From a virus: a stretch of DNA of 41,125 nt. Below, piece by piece: positions 23,009-31,988 of the stretch (position 1 is its first letter; the number at the start of each line of letters is the position of its first letter). Position numbers and translations under genes: made by a program. The stretch is taken from positions 1-41,125 of the IMG/VR virus record IMGVR_UViG_3300021091_006422; one strand, written 5' to 3'. Below the pieces are notes generated by a model, which saw only the letters and a list, made by a program, of their open reading frames with translations, ran no database searches and was not told the origin of the DNA.

Positions 23009-23900
23009 TAATATTTCTGTCCACTTAGGCAAAGTTACCGGTTATAAATCCACTTATGACCCATCGTTGCTTGTCCGCGAACCAAGGCAAAATAACAGAA
23101 AGCACCTGGGTATAGCAGACGATAAGCTACCATTTACAGGCTATGATATTTGGAATGCATATGAAGTATCATGTTTAACAAATGATGGTATGCCCATTGC
23201 AGCAATTGCAAAGATTGTTTACCCGTGTTCAAGCAGATACATTGTAGAATCCAAATCCATTAAATTATATATGAATTCGTTTAACATGGAGGTTATTAAG
23301 GGTAATGCTATTGCGGTGCTAATGGAATTGCAAAATACTATTGCCAGGGATCTTTCTAAATTATTAGAAACCGATGTGAAGGTATATGTACGATCAACAA
23401 CGGCTGTTAGCGATGATTTGTTTTATCCACCAGTCTTTTCAAACAAAAATTATCCTACACTAGAAAATACTATTGATGTTACTATGATTCAAGCCACAGA
23501 TTATTCTGAGACACCTGAGTTGCTTTCTGGAGTTGAGAGTACCGTTTCAACAACTCAGCGATTCCACTCTGCATTATTAAAGTCTAATTGCCGTGTAACT
23601 AGTCAGCCAGACTGGGGAGATGTATACATACACTACAAGGGTAAATGGGCCATAACACCAACTTCATTACTCAAATACATTGTATCTTTTCGCGATGAAT
23701 GTCATTTTCATGAAGAAATATGTGAGACCATCTATAAGAGGTTACAAAATAAATTTCATCCTGAAGAATTAATAGTGAGCTGCTTGTATGTGCGTCGTGG
23801 AGGCATTGATATTAACCCTACCAGAGCCAGCAAGTATGAACTGCTTGACAGAGCATTAATAGACGAGTACAAATATTTTACTAAAACAGTAAGACAATAA
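22986..23900 (+). CDS. queF: NADPH-dependent 7-cyano-7-deazaguanine reductase
   Basis: Bimodular long-form QueF, which reduces the preQ0 nitrile to the preQ1 amine using two NADPH. WNAYEVSCL (56-64) starts the N-terminal half. The QueF motif ESKSIKLYMNSFN is at 88-100. The thioimide-forming C202 is in LLKSNCRVTSQPDWG, with D209 seven residues on, and the substrate-binding H242-E243 pair is in FHEE. RRGGIDINP (270-278) is also diagnostic. All reductase residues are kept, so this looks like true QueF and not the QueF-L amidotransferase-like variant. At 304 residues it matches E. coli QueF (~280). It overlaps the kinase gene by 23 bases. Confidence 0.95.
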   Translation: MNTTLDNSNISVHLGKVTGYKSTYDPSLLVREPRQNNRKHLGIADDKLPFTGYDIWNAYEVSCLTNDGMPIAAIAKIVYPCSSRYIVESKSIKLYMNSFNMEVIKGNAIAVLMELQNTIARDLSKLLETDVKVYVRSTTAVSDDLFYPPVFSNKNYPTLENTIDVTMIQATDYSETPELLSGVESTVSTTQRFHSALLKSNCRVTSQPDWGDVYIHYKGKWAITPTSLLKYIVSFRDECHFHEEICETIYKRLQNKFHPEELIVSCLYVRRGGIDINPTRASKYELLDRALIDEYKYFTKTVRQ

Positions 23901-24266
23901 TTATTGCAGCTTGAGCAGATAGCATGTTTGGTTTAACACACCCAACATCTCATCTCTAATATTTAAAAGATCAGTATCTAATTGGGGGCTTAATTTACAG
24001 GATAATTCTGATAGAAATCCTTTGTATGTTTCAATTGCCGTGCATGCGTCCAGCTGCTTATTATCAAATAGCTGCACAGTAATGTTGCCATCAGAAAAAC
24101 ATGCTTCTTTGCGGCCTAGTGCAGTCTCAACAAATGTATCAATAAGACCATCAAGGGTTTCGTAAGCACGCCCCAAAGCTTTATGAGCTGAATAACTTTT
24201 TGTTTGCCAATGAAAAATTCTCAATTGATTTTGCATTTGCAACAAGTCTCTAACTACATCGTGCAT
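23901..24266 (-). CDS. Dps/ferritin-like small helical protein (DUF5856-like)
   Basis: A 121-residue helical protein beginning MHDVVRDLLQMQNQLRIFHW. HWQTKSYSAHKALGRAYETL (19-38) resembles the H-W-x-x-x-x-x-x-x-H pattern of Dps/ferritin-like four-helix bundles. I recall phage proteins of DUF5856 with the same HWQT-KS motif. The second ferritin metal motif is not clear, so iron storage is unproven. Its stop abuts the queF stop (TAATTA palindrome). A TATAAATA box sits just before the ATG. Confidence 0.65.
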   Translation of the reverse strand: MHDVVRDLLQMQNQLRIFHWQTKSYSAHKALGRAYETLDGLIDTFVETALGRKEACFSDGNITVQLFDNKQLDACTAIETYKGFLSELSCKLSPQLDTDLLNIRDEMLGVLNQTCYLLKLQ

Positions 24267-24271
24267 ATTGT

Positions 24272-24279
24272 TATTTATA
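24272..24279 (-). promoter_or_regulatory. Exact T4-late-type box TATAAATA
   Basis: TATAAATA on the minus strand, ending 6 bases before the ATG at 24266, so the predicted transcript would have no leader. It sits in the divergent gap to the fibre gene at 24312. Confidence 0.5.
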
Positions 24280-24311
24280 TTGATACTTTATTGATTTTTA
24301 TTAAATAACAC

Positions 24312-26930
24312 GTGAAACTGCACAGTGTCTTACTTAACGATAATGTGTCTATCGTGTTGTCTGAAATTAGTGAGGGAGAAAGCACCATATATTGCAATAG
24401 CTTTAAAGAGCATTTTTTCAATGTAGGTGAGTTCAACACTAAAACAAAGCCAGTAATATTGGAATACGTTGCCTCAGGACAAGAGAAATATGCTTTTGTA
24501 AAATTAGCACTAGAGAACGGTATATTTTTTGAAAATGTAAAGTTCAAAATAGTTGAAAGTAAAAATGTCGACCTGCCATACTCTACAATTAATTTTAATA
24601 ATCTTTTTGACCCACAGCAACAAGATGCAAGCGAAATAGTACAAGAACAAGCAGAAGAGTCTCGGCAGCCACCCCCACTGCAAGAGCAATTGCCACCAGA
24701 GCCTGTAAAGGATACTGTCAAAGAGCATGAGGAAATAACACTCGAGGCTCTACGGTCTCAGTACCCATCAGATCTAGATTTACGCGGGGCATTTTTTGGC
24801 AAAATACCAGTAGTATTGCTTGTAGATAATAGCTCAGAGAATACTCTTTATTGCAAGTCATTTACAGATTATCTTTTTAATATAGGGTTGTTCAGCACAA
24901 AAACTAAAGAAGTAATACTAGAATACACATCTCGCGGCGGGGATAAGTATGCAGTCACAGATGTTGTTTTCGAAAATGGTGAATGTTACAGAAACGTCAA
25001 GTTTAAAGTAGTTGTTGCAGATACTATTGAAACACCTTTCTCAACTATCAATCTGGCAACTATTGGTAGAAAAGAGATTGTACCAATACCAGAAGTAGAA
25101 ACTGTTGAGGAGTCTTCAGATATAAATGAACCTAGTACACCTGAAACACCGATAGATACAAGCCATGTTGAAATTTTAGAGAAGAAAAGACAATATGAAG
25201 AAGCAATACAAAAAGCACTAGCCAAGGAAAAACAGCTGGATGAGGAGCGAGAAAAAATTAAAAAACAGCGTATTATTTTAGAAAATAGTAGTATTATTGA
25301 GAAAAAATTAGAGCAATATAAACAAGATTTACTAGAAGAATACTTCAACGCAACGCAAAAACAAAGCAATGCATTAGATATTAGATTAGATAAAAGCTTA
25401 CAAGATGTTCAAAAAGACTTAGAAGAGAAGATTTCAAATACTTTTACTGAATATAGTATGTCTTTTGAAGATAGTGAGCACAAAAAAATGCAAGAAATTC
25501 ATACCACTCATCAAGCCCGGCTAGGTATGCTCCTGAAAAAAATAGATATAGACATACTCAAAAACAAGCAAGAATTGTTCTCTCAAATAGAAAAGAAATT
25601 TGCTTCAAAAGAATGCAAAGTAAGAGATGTATTGGAAGAAAAGGCAAAACAACTAGAAAAAAATCTGCAAGATAAAAATTTAATAGAATTAGAAAAATAC
25701 AGAGAAAAACTACTCGGCAATTTTGAAATATTATCTCAAATTAAAATAGATGAATTATTATCAGAAAAAGGCTCAGACATTCTGGATAAAGTTAAAGATG
25801 TCAATGAAAAAATAGAAGCTGTTTTAAAGGAAAAATCAAACTTTGCAATTAAAGGAAAATTTACACCTGAGCAAGAACAGTACATCACAGACACTGCTCG
25901 ATATTGGGCGCGCAGGATATTAGACTTAGGTGGCGGCGGTGGAACTGTTGCTGTACAGTATGCAAAAGGTGGCATTATTGACGGGCCTCTTACAGTCACT
26001 GGCCCTCTTACAATAAACGATATAAAAGTATGCGGCGATATACTGCCTTGTGTAACAGAAACTTATAATCTTGGTACATCGGCACTTAAATGGAAAGATT
26101 TATATCTAGCTGGCAATACTATCTATATAGGTGATGCAAAAATACAATCACAAGACAATACAATTATATTTCCTGAAGAGCAGATAACCAAAGGTAATAG
26201 CTTTATATCTGGTGGTAACATAGATGTAACATTTGGTGGCAAATATCTATCAGCAGGCGTGGATTTATTAGATGTATTTGCCTTGGCTTCAAGCCCGTTG
26301 GTGCAGACTACCTTTACAACAGTACAAAACTTTAGCGGCGGGTGGCAACAAGCTTATGAACAACTTGCTTCAACCACATCCATCATAAATTATCTCTCCG
26401 GTCAAATTGATTTGAATGTGTTTCAAAACGTTAATAGCTTGTACGAAACAATTTATGATTTTGTAGCAAACCCACATGCTAATGTTTACACTGGTTATAC
26501 AGTCACTTTAGTAAACAAAAGGGTTTATGTGTTGGCAGGCACCGATCAAAACAATGCTGCTCATTATTTAGAGTTAAATGCCAATCCCATGAAGCCTATT
26601 TACGTAGAACAAACTCTTGACAATGCTGGTGTTATTATAGATCTTTTTAATTTAACTGATTTTAGAAGTGCAAAATATACCTTGCAAATACAAACAAGTT
26701 ATGACAATGAAATCTATTATTCTGAAATTAATACTGTGGGAGCTGTGGGTACAATGCAGTCTGAGGCAGTAGAATATGGACAACTGTATACTTCTCAGCT
26801 TATTGACAATTATTCCACTTATATTCAAGGTGGCAAGCTCTATCTAAGTGCAACATTTGTAAGAACTTCTACTAGCCCATCAGACAAATATATAATAAAA
26901 GGTCTTAGAACAAACTTCTACAAAATTTAA
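24312..26930 (+). CDS. Virion structural protein: duplicated N-domain, long coiled coil, fibre C-terminus
   Basis: 872 residues from a GTG start. Residues 26-97 and 179-250 are two copies of one domain (YCNSFKEHFFNVGEFNTKTK versus YCKSFTDYLFNIGLFSTKTK), joined by a Pro/Gln/Glu-rich linker (about 101-140). A charged coiled coil covers about 285-555. Next comes ARRILDLGGGGGTVAVQYA, a segment I associate with cyano- and pelagiphage fibre or baseplate proteins, then PLTVTGPLTINDIKVCGDIL and LGTSALKWKDLYLAGNTIYI, typical shaft-to-head motifs of T4-like marine fibres. The C-terminal ~230 residues form an unrecognised beta-rich domain. It probably anchors fibres to the baseplate or neck. Confidence 0.8.
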   Translation: MKLHSVLLNDNVSIVLSEISEGESTIYCNSFKEHFFNVGEFNTKTKPVILEYVASGQEKYAFVKLALENGIFFENVKFKIVESKNVDLPYSTINFNNLFDPQQQDASEIVQEQAEESRQPPPLQEQLPPEPVKDTVKEHEEITLEALRSQYPSDLDLRGAFFGKIPVVLLVDNSSENTLYCKSFTDYLFNIGLFSTKTKEVILEYTSRGGDKYAVTDVVFENGECYRNVKFKVVVADTIETPFSTINLATIGRKEIVPIPEVETVEESSDINEPSTPETPIDTSHVEILEKKRQYEEAIQKALAKEKQLDEEREKIKKQRIILENSSIIEKKLEQYKQDLLEEYFNATQKQSNALDIRLDKSLQDVQKDLEEKISNTFTEYSMSFEDSEHKKMQEIHTTHQARLGMLLKKIDIDILKNKQELFSQIEKKFASKECKVRDVLEEKAKQLEKNLQDKNLIELEKYREKLLGNFEILSQIKIDELLSEKGSDILDKVKDVNEKIEAVLKEKSNFAIKGKFTPEQEQYITDTARYWARRILDLGGGGGTVAVQYAKGGIIDGPLTVTGPLTINDIKVCGDILPCVTETYNLGTSALKWKDLYLAGNTIYIGDAKIQSQDNTIIFPEEQITKGNSFISGGNIDVTFGGKYLSAGVDLLDVFALASSPLVQTTFTTVQNFSGGWQQAYEQLASTTSIINYLSGQIDLNVFQNVNSLYETIYDFVANPHANVYTGYTVTLVNKRVYVLAGTDQNNAAHYLELNANPMKPIYVEQTLDNAGVIIDLFNLTDFRSAKYTLQIQTSYDNEIYYSEINTVGAVGTMQSEAVEYGQLYTSQLIDNYSTYIQGGKLYLSATFVRTSTSPSDKYIIKGLRTNFYKI

Positions 26931-26949
26931 CGTTTGTTGTTGCGCGTGC

Positions 26950-26957
26950 CATAAATA
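26950..26957 (+). promoter_or_regulatory. Late-like box CATAAATA
   Basis: One mismatch from TATAAATA. It ends exactly 7 bases before the ATG at 26964, matching the leaderless spacing seen at other genes. Confidence 0.45.
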
Positions 26958-26963
26958 ATTGGT

Positions 26964-28862
26964 ATGCCTCTAAATCGTGAATTTAAAATTAAGAATGATC
27001 TAAATGTCTTAGGCAGAATACTTTCTGGTGGCAAAGACTTAAGCTTACTTTTTACTACTAACTTCATACTCTCAACATATAACTCGACATTTAGAGTATC
27101 AGGTGATGATGCGTTACGACTTGAAGGTATCAATGGCATTGATGTAAGAGCAACGCCTGGTACAGAAACCGTTACAATTTCTGGTATTGCCGCTACCACT
27201 ACTGAGCGTGGTGTTGCATCGTTCAATACAAATAATTTTATTGTAACAGATGGTGCAGTGTCTGTAAAGACTGGTGGTATAAGCAATAATGATTTAGCAG
27301 GTGGTATCACTAATAACAAGTTGGCCAACTCTACCATAACTTTTGCTGCAGATGATGATAGTACTGCTGTGGCACTTGGCGGCCTTGTAACAATACAAGG
27401 CACTGGCAATCAAATTACCACAACAAATACAGCCGGTACAATTAATATTGCTCTGCCAAGCACTCTGGTAATACCTGGTTCCATAAGTGTTTTAAATGGT
27501 CAGACAACTGTTAATGATATTAATGTTAATGGCAATTTATTTGTTTCAGGGTCTGCAACTTTTGCCAATACAACAGTAACTTCAACTAGTGCACTCAGTG
27601 TAATCAATACAGGTCCATCAGTTGCGCTGTATGTAAAGAATTTAAATGCTGCATACGATGTTGCTAGCTTTATAGATGGTGACGGTATAGAAGTTTTGCA
27701 TGTTGGCAATTCTGAAGCAGATGGCCGTGGTAGAGTAGGTATTAATACAAGTGAACCTACAGTGGAAGGTTTAACAGTAAATGGGGCTATCTCTGCAAGC
27801 GATATCATATTTACATCTCAAATATCCACAGCTTTACATGGCGGTTCTAAACAGTGGTACAGCGTTTACACAACGTCTTCTCAAACCTCTGCCCTGTGGG
27901 ATTCTGTTTACACCACAGTTAGTGCCAACAGTGCAGGGTGGAATAGCAGCATTAGTGATGCACAAGGCAGGATATCTGCACTGGAAGCTTTGTCAGCCAG
28001 TTGGAACAGTGTTTATACTTCTTCTTCTCAAACTTCTGCCCTGTGGGATTCAGTATATACTACAGTTAGTGCTAACAGTGCAGGGTGGAATAGTAGCATT
28101 GGCGATGTTCAAGGTAGAGTATCTGCACTGGAAGCTGCCTCTGCATCTTGGAACAGTGTATACACATCGTCTTCACAAACTTCTGCTCTGTGGAATTCAG
28201 TATATACTACAGTTAGTGCCAACAGTGCAGGGTGGAATAGTAGCATAGGGGATTTGCAAGGAAGAGTCACAACACTAGAAACTTCTTCTGGGTTATGGAA
28301 TTCTGTTTACATTACTGTTAGTGCACTTAGCGCTTACTGGGATGAATTTACTCACGACAGTTTAACTGACATAGTAGCAAACTCAGGTAGGTGGGACAGT
28401 ACATATACCTCAGTAAGACTTTCATCTGGTTTGTGGGATTCAACCTACACATCAGTTTCATCATTTAGTGCTAGAGATTTTGTGTATACCAACACATATG
28501 CACGACTTTCTGCATTAGAAGTTTCAGGCAATACTGCTAAGTCAGTAGTTCGTGGCATACACAACATAACAAGCACAGGTGACTTTGTCGAACTTGACAC
28601 TTTTGATAAGAACAGATTTAATAGCATAAAATATTTGGTACAGATTAAGAACACCACAACAAACGAAAGGGTTGCACTGGAAGTATTAACAACCAAAAAT
28701 GTTAGTACTTGGGAAGGAACAGTTTACGGTATAGTAGATCAAGCCAATTTGCTTAGAAATGTTGAAGTAGATTATTCTGGGTTGACTGTGCAGTTGGAAT
28801 TTACGTTAAACGGTACTGATACATATACTATAATATCTGTAGGCGATGCAATAACAGATTAA
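26964..28862 (+). CDS. Tail fibre protein with [10 protein letters not shown] repeats
   Basis: 632 residues. The N-terminus MPLNREFKIKNDLNVLGRIL resembles marine T4-like fibre attachment domains. Residues ~70-190 have TTTERGVASFNTNNF and NNKLANSTI shaft motifs, followed by TVNDINVNGNLFVSGSATF and a GRVGINTSEP segment, both common in fibre shafts. Residues ~290-520 carry repeats of (A/G)[11 protein letters not shown]-x-SAGW linked by [14 protein letters not shown] coiled-coil-like units. The C-terminal ~110 residues are a distinct beta domain. A 157-bp stretch of the repeat region is identical to one in the giant fibre downstream. Confidence 0.8.
   Translation: MPLNREFKIKNDLNVLGRILSGGKDLSLLFTTNFILSTYNSTFRVSGDDALRLEGINGIDVRATPGTETVTISGIAATTTERGVASFNTNNFIVTDGAVSVKTGGISNNDLAGGITNNKLANSTITFAADDDSTAVALGGLVTIQGTGNQITTTNTAGTINIALPSTLVIPGSISVLNGQTTVNDINVNGNLFVSGSATFANTTVTSTSALSVINTGPSVALYVKNLNAAYDVASFIDGDGIEVLHVGNSEADGRGRVGINTSEPTVEGLTVNGAISASDIIFTSQISTALHGGSKQWYSVYTTSSQTSALWDSVYTTVSANSAGWNSSISDAQGRISALEALSASWNSVYTSSSQTSALWDSVYTTVSANSAGWNSSIGDVQGRVSALEAASASWNSVYTSSSQTSALWNSVYTTVSANSAGWNSSIGDLQGRVTTLETSSGLWNSVYITVSALSAYWDEFTHDSLTDIVANSGRWDSTYTSVRLSSGLWDSTYTSVSSFSARDFVYTNTYARLSALEVSGNTAKSVVRGIHNITSTGDFVELDTFDKNRFNSIKYLVQIKNTTTNERVALEVLTTKNVSTWEGTVYGIVDQANLLRNVEVDYSGLTVQLEFTLNGTDTYTIISVGDAITD
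27895..28051 (+). repeat. Long perfect direct repeat, copy 1
   Basis: By eye these 157 bases are identical to 33258-33414 in the giant fibre gene, 5363 bases away in the same orientation. It encodes one [15 protein letters not shown] unit plus the following [11 protein letters not shown] unit. Identity at the DNA level in third-codon positions points to recent copying or gene conversion. Confidence 0.85.
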
Positions 28863-28885
28863 TATTTTATTTCCGATTTTCTGTG

Positions 28886-28893
28886 GATAAATA
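28886..28893 (+). promoter_or_regulatory. Late-like box GATAAATA
   Basis: One mismatch from TATAAATA, ending 5 bases before the ATG at 28898. Lies in the 35-base gap between two fibre genes. Confidence 0.35.
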
Positions 28894-28897
28894 AAAT

Positions 28898-31800
28898 ATG
28901 ATACCATTTAAGACTCTACGATCGAGTGTATCAGGGTCTGTCTCAATAGGTACTCAAAATGTTTACGGCACAAAATTAACTGTCTTTGGTGACTCAAACT
29001 TTAAAGGTGATTCTCTTATACAAGGTGACCTTACCGTAATTGGTAATTTAACTGCTTTAGGTGATTTCATCGCATTAGATACAATAGTATCAGTAACAAG
29101 CGCATTGTCTGTTATAAATGCAGGCTCAGGAACTGGATTGGTAGTTAACCAGACTGGCGCCAACTCAATAGTAGACTTTAGAGATGATGGTTCGAGTGTA
29201 TTCTTTATTGCGGATGGTGGCAATGTTGGTATTAAAAATAACAACCCACAAGCCACCTTGGATGTGTATGGTAACGTAAAAACTAAAGATCATGGTACAA
29301 GTCTTGAATGGCACTCAACCTACACTACTGTCTCAGCCTTTAGTGGCACGTGGAGTGATGTGGTTAATGTTGGAAACCGTGTATCCAATCTGGAAGTTAT
29401 ATCAGCACGACTCTGGGATTCAGTTTATACCACAGTTTCAGCATATAGTGCATCATGGGGAGCAGGTTCTAGTATTGTTGCAGTCATATCAAGTGTAATT
29501 GATAATGTATCAGGCAGTCAAATAAAACTAGGCACACCTGAAGATGGTTCATTTACCCAGTGCGGTGCATATCAAAGATGGAGTGCTTCAAGGACCATTA
29601 CTGATGCCATAGATGATTTAAATGAAGTAGTTGAAAATGTAAGAAATAATACCTTTATAAAGAGTGTATTTTTTGATGGTGCACCCACCACAGGTGGTGC
29701 TGGCATGATAGTAACATTAAACATAACTGTTACAGGTAATGCTAATTATTATGAAGTGAATTGGGGTGATGGCACCCCAACACAAGGATATGCTATCTCT
29801 AGCCCACAAAAACAATACAACAGTAATGTGGGCTCGCCGTTTACTATTGCATTGAGTGCTTACAACAACAATGGATGTGGCGCAGGTAGTTTTTCTAATA
29901 CAGTACGTACTGGCTTTATTGTGGTGTATACAGCTAACCCTGTATCACAATACAATTTGTATAGAAACGAGGCAGGACCAGGCGGTACAGTATTAACTGG
30001 TAACAATTTGTATGTGAGAACCTCGCTAGATACTTTGTATTTAGAGAATACCTCTTTGAATACTACCCCAGCAGCTGCCACATATACCATTTCTTGGGGA
30101 GAAGGCATACCAACTGCTGTAGCTAATAATGCAGCTGCAGGTGGCGTAGGTGGGCCACGCGCATCAAGATCTTACTCAATTACTAGCGGTGCTGGCACAG
30201 TACCAGTCAATCTGGCTGTTAACAGTTACACTACAGCCAACCCGGCCATATTTCCTGTGAATGGTGCTGCATCCAATCTCAAAGTATATGACTCTGCTAT
30301 TGCCATACCTCAAAATTTGAGCTTTAAAACGTTTACTAACTCTAGCACTGTGGCAGCAGGCAATCTTTGTACTGGCTACCAGACAAATAGTATTGCCTCG
30401 CCGCCTGCAGCAGGTACTGCAACAAACAGAGTTACCACTGGTACATTCATTACTACTGATACAGGTTCTCTTGCCCATTATGCAAACAATGGAGTGGTTT
30501 CCATTTTACTCAATGATGCTGTTAGCCCTACCACCAGAACCATGAATGGTGCTGGTGGTAATAATGGCACATACGGTACTTCTCCAAACCCTATATTGAC
30601 TATTTCTAATGATTCTGATTTTAACTTGTTTGATTCTACTGGTGCCGCCACCACATTTGCCAATTCTATTTATTATCCAGGCTTGTACAGAGGATTCAGA
30701 GCAGCACTCTCCGTGGATGTAACTGGAGGGCTTGCAGTAGGTACAAATTCACTTCAATTTAGATATCAGTTGTCCCCTGACCCTGCAATAGTAAGCAGCA
30801 CCCGTTACATACTCACAAGAGATGATGTAACTTCTAGCCCTACAGTGGATACTTCTACAACTACTATAACTGAGCAGGCTGCTGGTACATACAGATATGT
30901 CTCAGGGATTCCATACTACAACACAGGTGGTATTGTAAGAGTATCTGGGGTGAAGATGTATAATTGGCTTGGTCAAGTCTATTCAACAGCAACTGGTGCA
31001 CCAGTAAATATTGCTGCAGAAACAGCTCTTGAAGGCTCAGGATCTGTAATTACCAGTAGCAATCTTAGTTATGTTCAGGTCAATAATATAGCTAGTTCTT
31101 ACTTGGGACCAGGCAACGTTCCTAATGCCAACACAGGTAAGACTATTGCCACTCCTTACACATTTGGTGATTTACTAATTTCTCTTCCTAGCAGCAATGT
31201 TAATGCAGCAGGAAGAATACGGTATCGCGGTACAAACATGAATGGCATAGGTGCTTTTTCTACTATTAATGATAAAATTATTCAAGTACTCAACGGTACT
31301 TTAGGTGGATTTGTGGAAGATAACATAACTTCCATTCCTGGTGGAACATTTGGAGCAGCCAAAAGAATACGCATAACTGGTGCATCTGGCGGTACACCTG
31401 CATATGTCTCTGCTACAGATTACTACGCCAACACACCATTCACAGGCACAGCTGCAGTCAACATAGCTGGCACAGATGAAGCAGTGGTAAGATACAACAC
31501 TAGTGCTACAACTCAGCAACTAAGACATTTTGCGGTGAATCTTGCAACAGGTTATTTGCCAGTTGGCTATGACTTGGCCACAGGCAGAAGTGGTACTCAA
31601 TATTTTCGTGCTGCTTTCAAGAGAAGCACTGGTCAAAACTTTACATTTGCTATTGCTGGTAAAATTTCTGGATTCTGGATTGCAGCCCCAGGCACAGCAA
31701 TTGACACCACCAGCACACTAAACGGTTGGTTGGATGGTAATCTTAACTATCAAGGCTCTGGTACTCCTGGTGTAAACAGCGGTCCAGGAGGTACAAACGG

Positions 31801-31981
31801 ATGTGCAACTGGTACAAACGGTGTCATACCCTTGGGATCTGTGTTGGTGGCAAACATCCCGTACACTTTAACACTTGGAAACATAAATTTGTCTTTCAGC
31901 ACAACTAAACAACTATTAATTAGCATAGCACTGGCGCCTACAGACTATGTAAATTCTTTAACCATAACGGCAATAACATAA
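28898..31981 (+). CDS. Tail fibre/adhesin with PKD-like domains
   Basis: 1027 residues. The N-terminal shaft (1-130) has [20 protein letters not shown] and a [20 protein letters not shown] segment like other fibre genes here. Then come two [15 protein letters not shown]-type repeats (about 137-190). Residues ~260-330 look like a PKD/Ig-like domain with the [11 protein letters not shown] motif, and ~385-440 a second, weaker one ([10 protein letters not shown]). The long remainder (450-1027) is Thr/Ser/Asn/Gly-rich beta sequence without recognised motifs, likely stacked Ig-like or jelly-roll modules. PKD-like domains suggest binding to surface carbohydrate or protein. No promoter separates it from 31989. 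Confidence 0.75.
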   Translation: MIPFKTLRSSVSGSVSIGTQNVYGTKLTVFGDSNFKGDSLIQGDLTVIGNLTALGDFIALDTIVSVTSALSVINAGSGTGLVVNQTGANSIVDFRDDGSSVFFIADGGNVGIKNNNPQATLDVYGNVKTKDHGTSLEWHSTYTTVSAFSGTWSDVVNVGNRVSNLEVISARLWDSVYTTVSAYSASWGAGSSIVAVISSVIDNVSGSQIKLGTPEDGSFTQCGAYQRWSASRTITDAIDDLNEVVENVRNNTFIKSVFFDGAPTTGGAGMIVTLNITVTGNANYYEVNWGDGTPTQGYAISSPQKQYNSNVGSPFTIALSAYNNNGCGAGSFSNTVRTGFIVVYTANPVSQYNLYRNEAGPGGTVLTGNNLYVRTSLDTLYLENTSLNTTPAAATYTISWGEGIPTAVANNAAAGGVGGPRASRSYSITSGAGTVPVNLAVNSYTTANPAIFPVNGAASNLKVYDSAIAIPQNLSFKTFTNSSTVAAGNLCTGYQTNSIASPPAAGTATNRVTTGTFITTDTGSLAHYANNGVVSILLNDAVSPTTRTMNGAGGNNGTYGTSPNPILTISNDSDFNLFDSTGAATTFANSIYYPGLYRGFRAALSVDVTGGLAVGTNSLQFRYQLSPDPAIVSSTRYILTRDDVTSSPTVDTSTTTITEQAAGTYRYVSGIPYYNTGGIVRVSGVKMYNWLGQVYSTATGAPVNIAAETALEGSGSVITSSNLSYVQVNNIASSYLGPGNVPNANTGKTIATPYTFGDLLISLPSSNVNAAGRIRYRGTNMNGIGAFSTINDKIIQVLNGTLGGFVEDNITSIPGGTFGAAKRIRITGASGGTPAYVSATDYYANTPFTGTAAVNIAGTDEAVVRYNTSATTQQLRHFAVNLATGYLPVGYDLATGRSGTQYFRAAFKRSTGQNFTFAIAGKISGFWIAAPGTAIDTTSTLNGWLDGNLNYQGSGTPGVNSGPGGTNGCATGTNGVIPLGSVLVANIPYTLTLGNINLSFSTTKQLLISIALAPTDYVNSLTITAIT

Positions 31982-31988
31982 TTATTAT

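Noticed and set aside
24275-24721. 148-aa minus-strand open frame
   Set aside because: Antisense to the start of the 872-residue structural gene, Ser/Cys-rich low complexity, and overlapping a divergent promoter region.
26927-27409. 160-aa minus-strand open frame
   Set aside because: Antisense to the fibre gene at 26964, biased to Pro/Ser/Val as expected of a reverse shadow of fibre sequence.
27781-28248. 155-aa plus-strand open frame in another reading frame
   Set aside because: Out-of-frame reading of the WDSVYTT repeats; similar ghost frames appear at 34431, 35262 and 36162 for the same reason.
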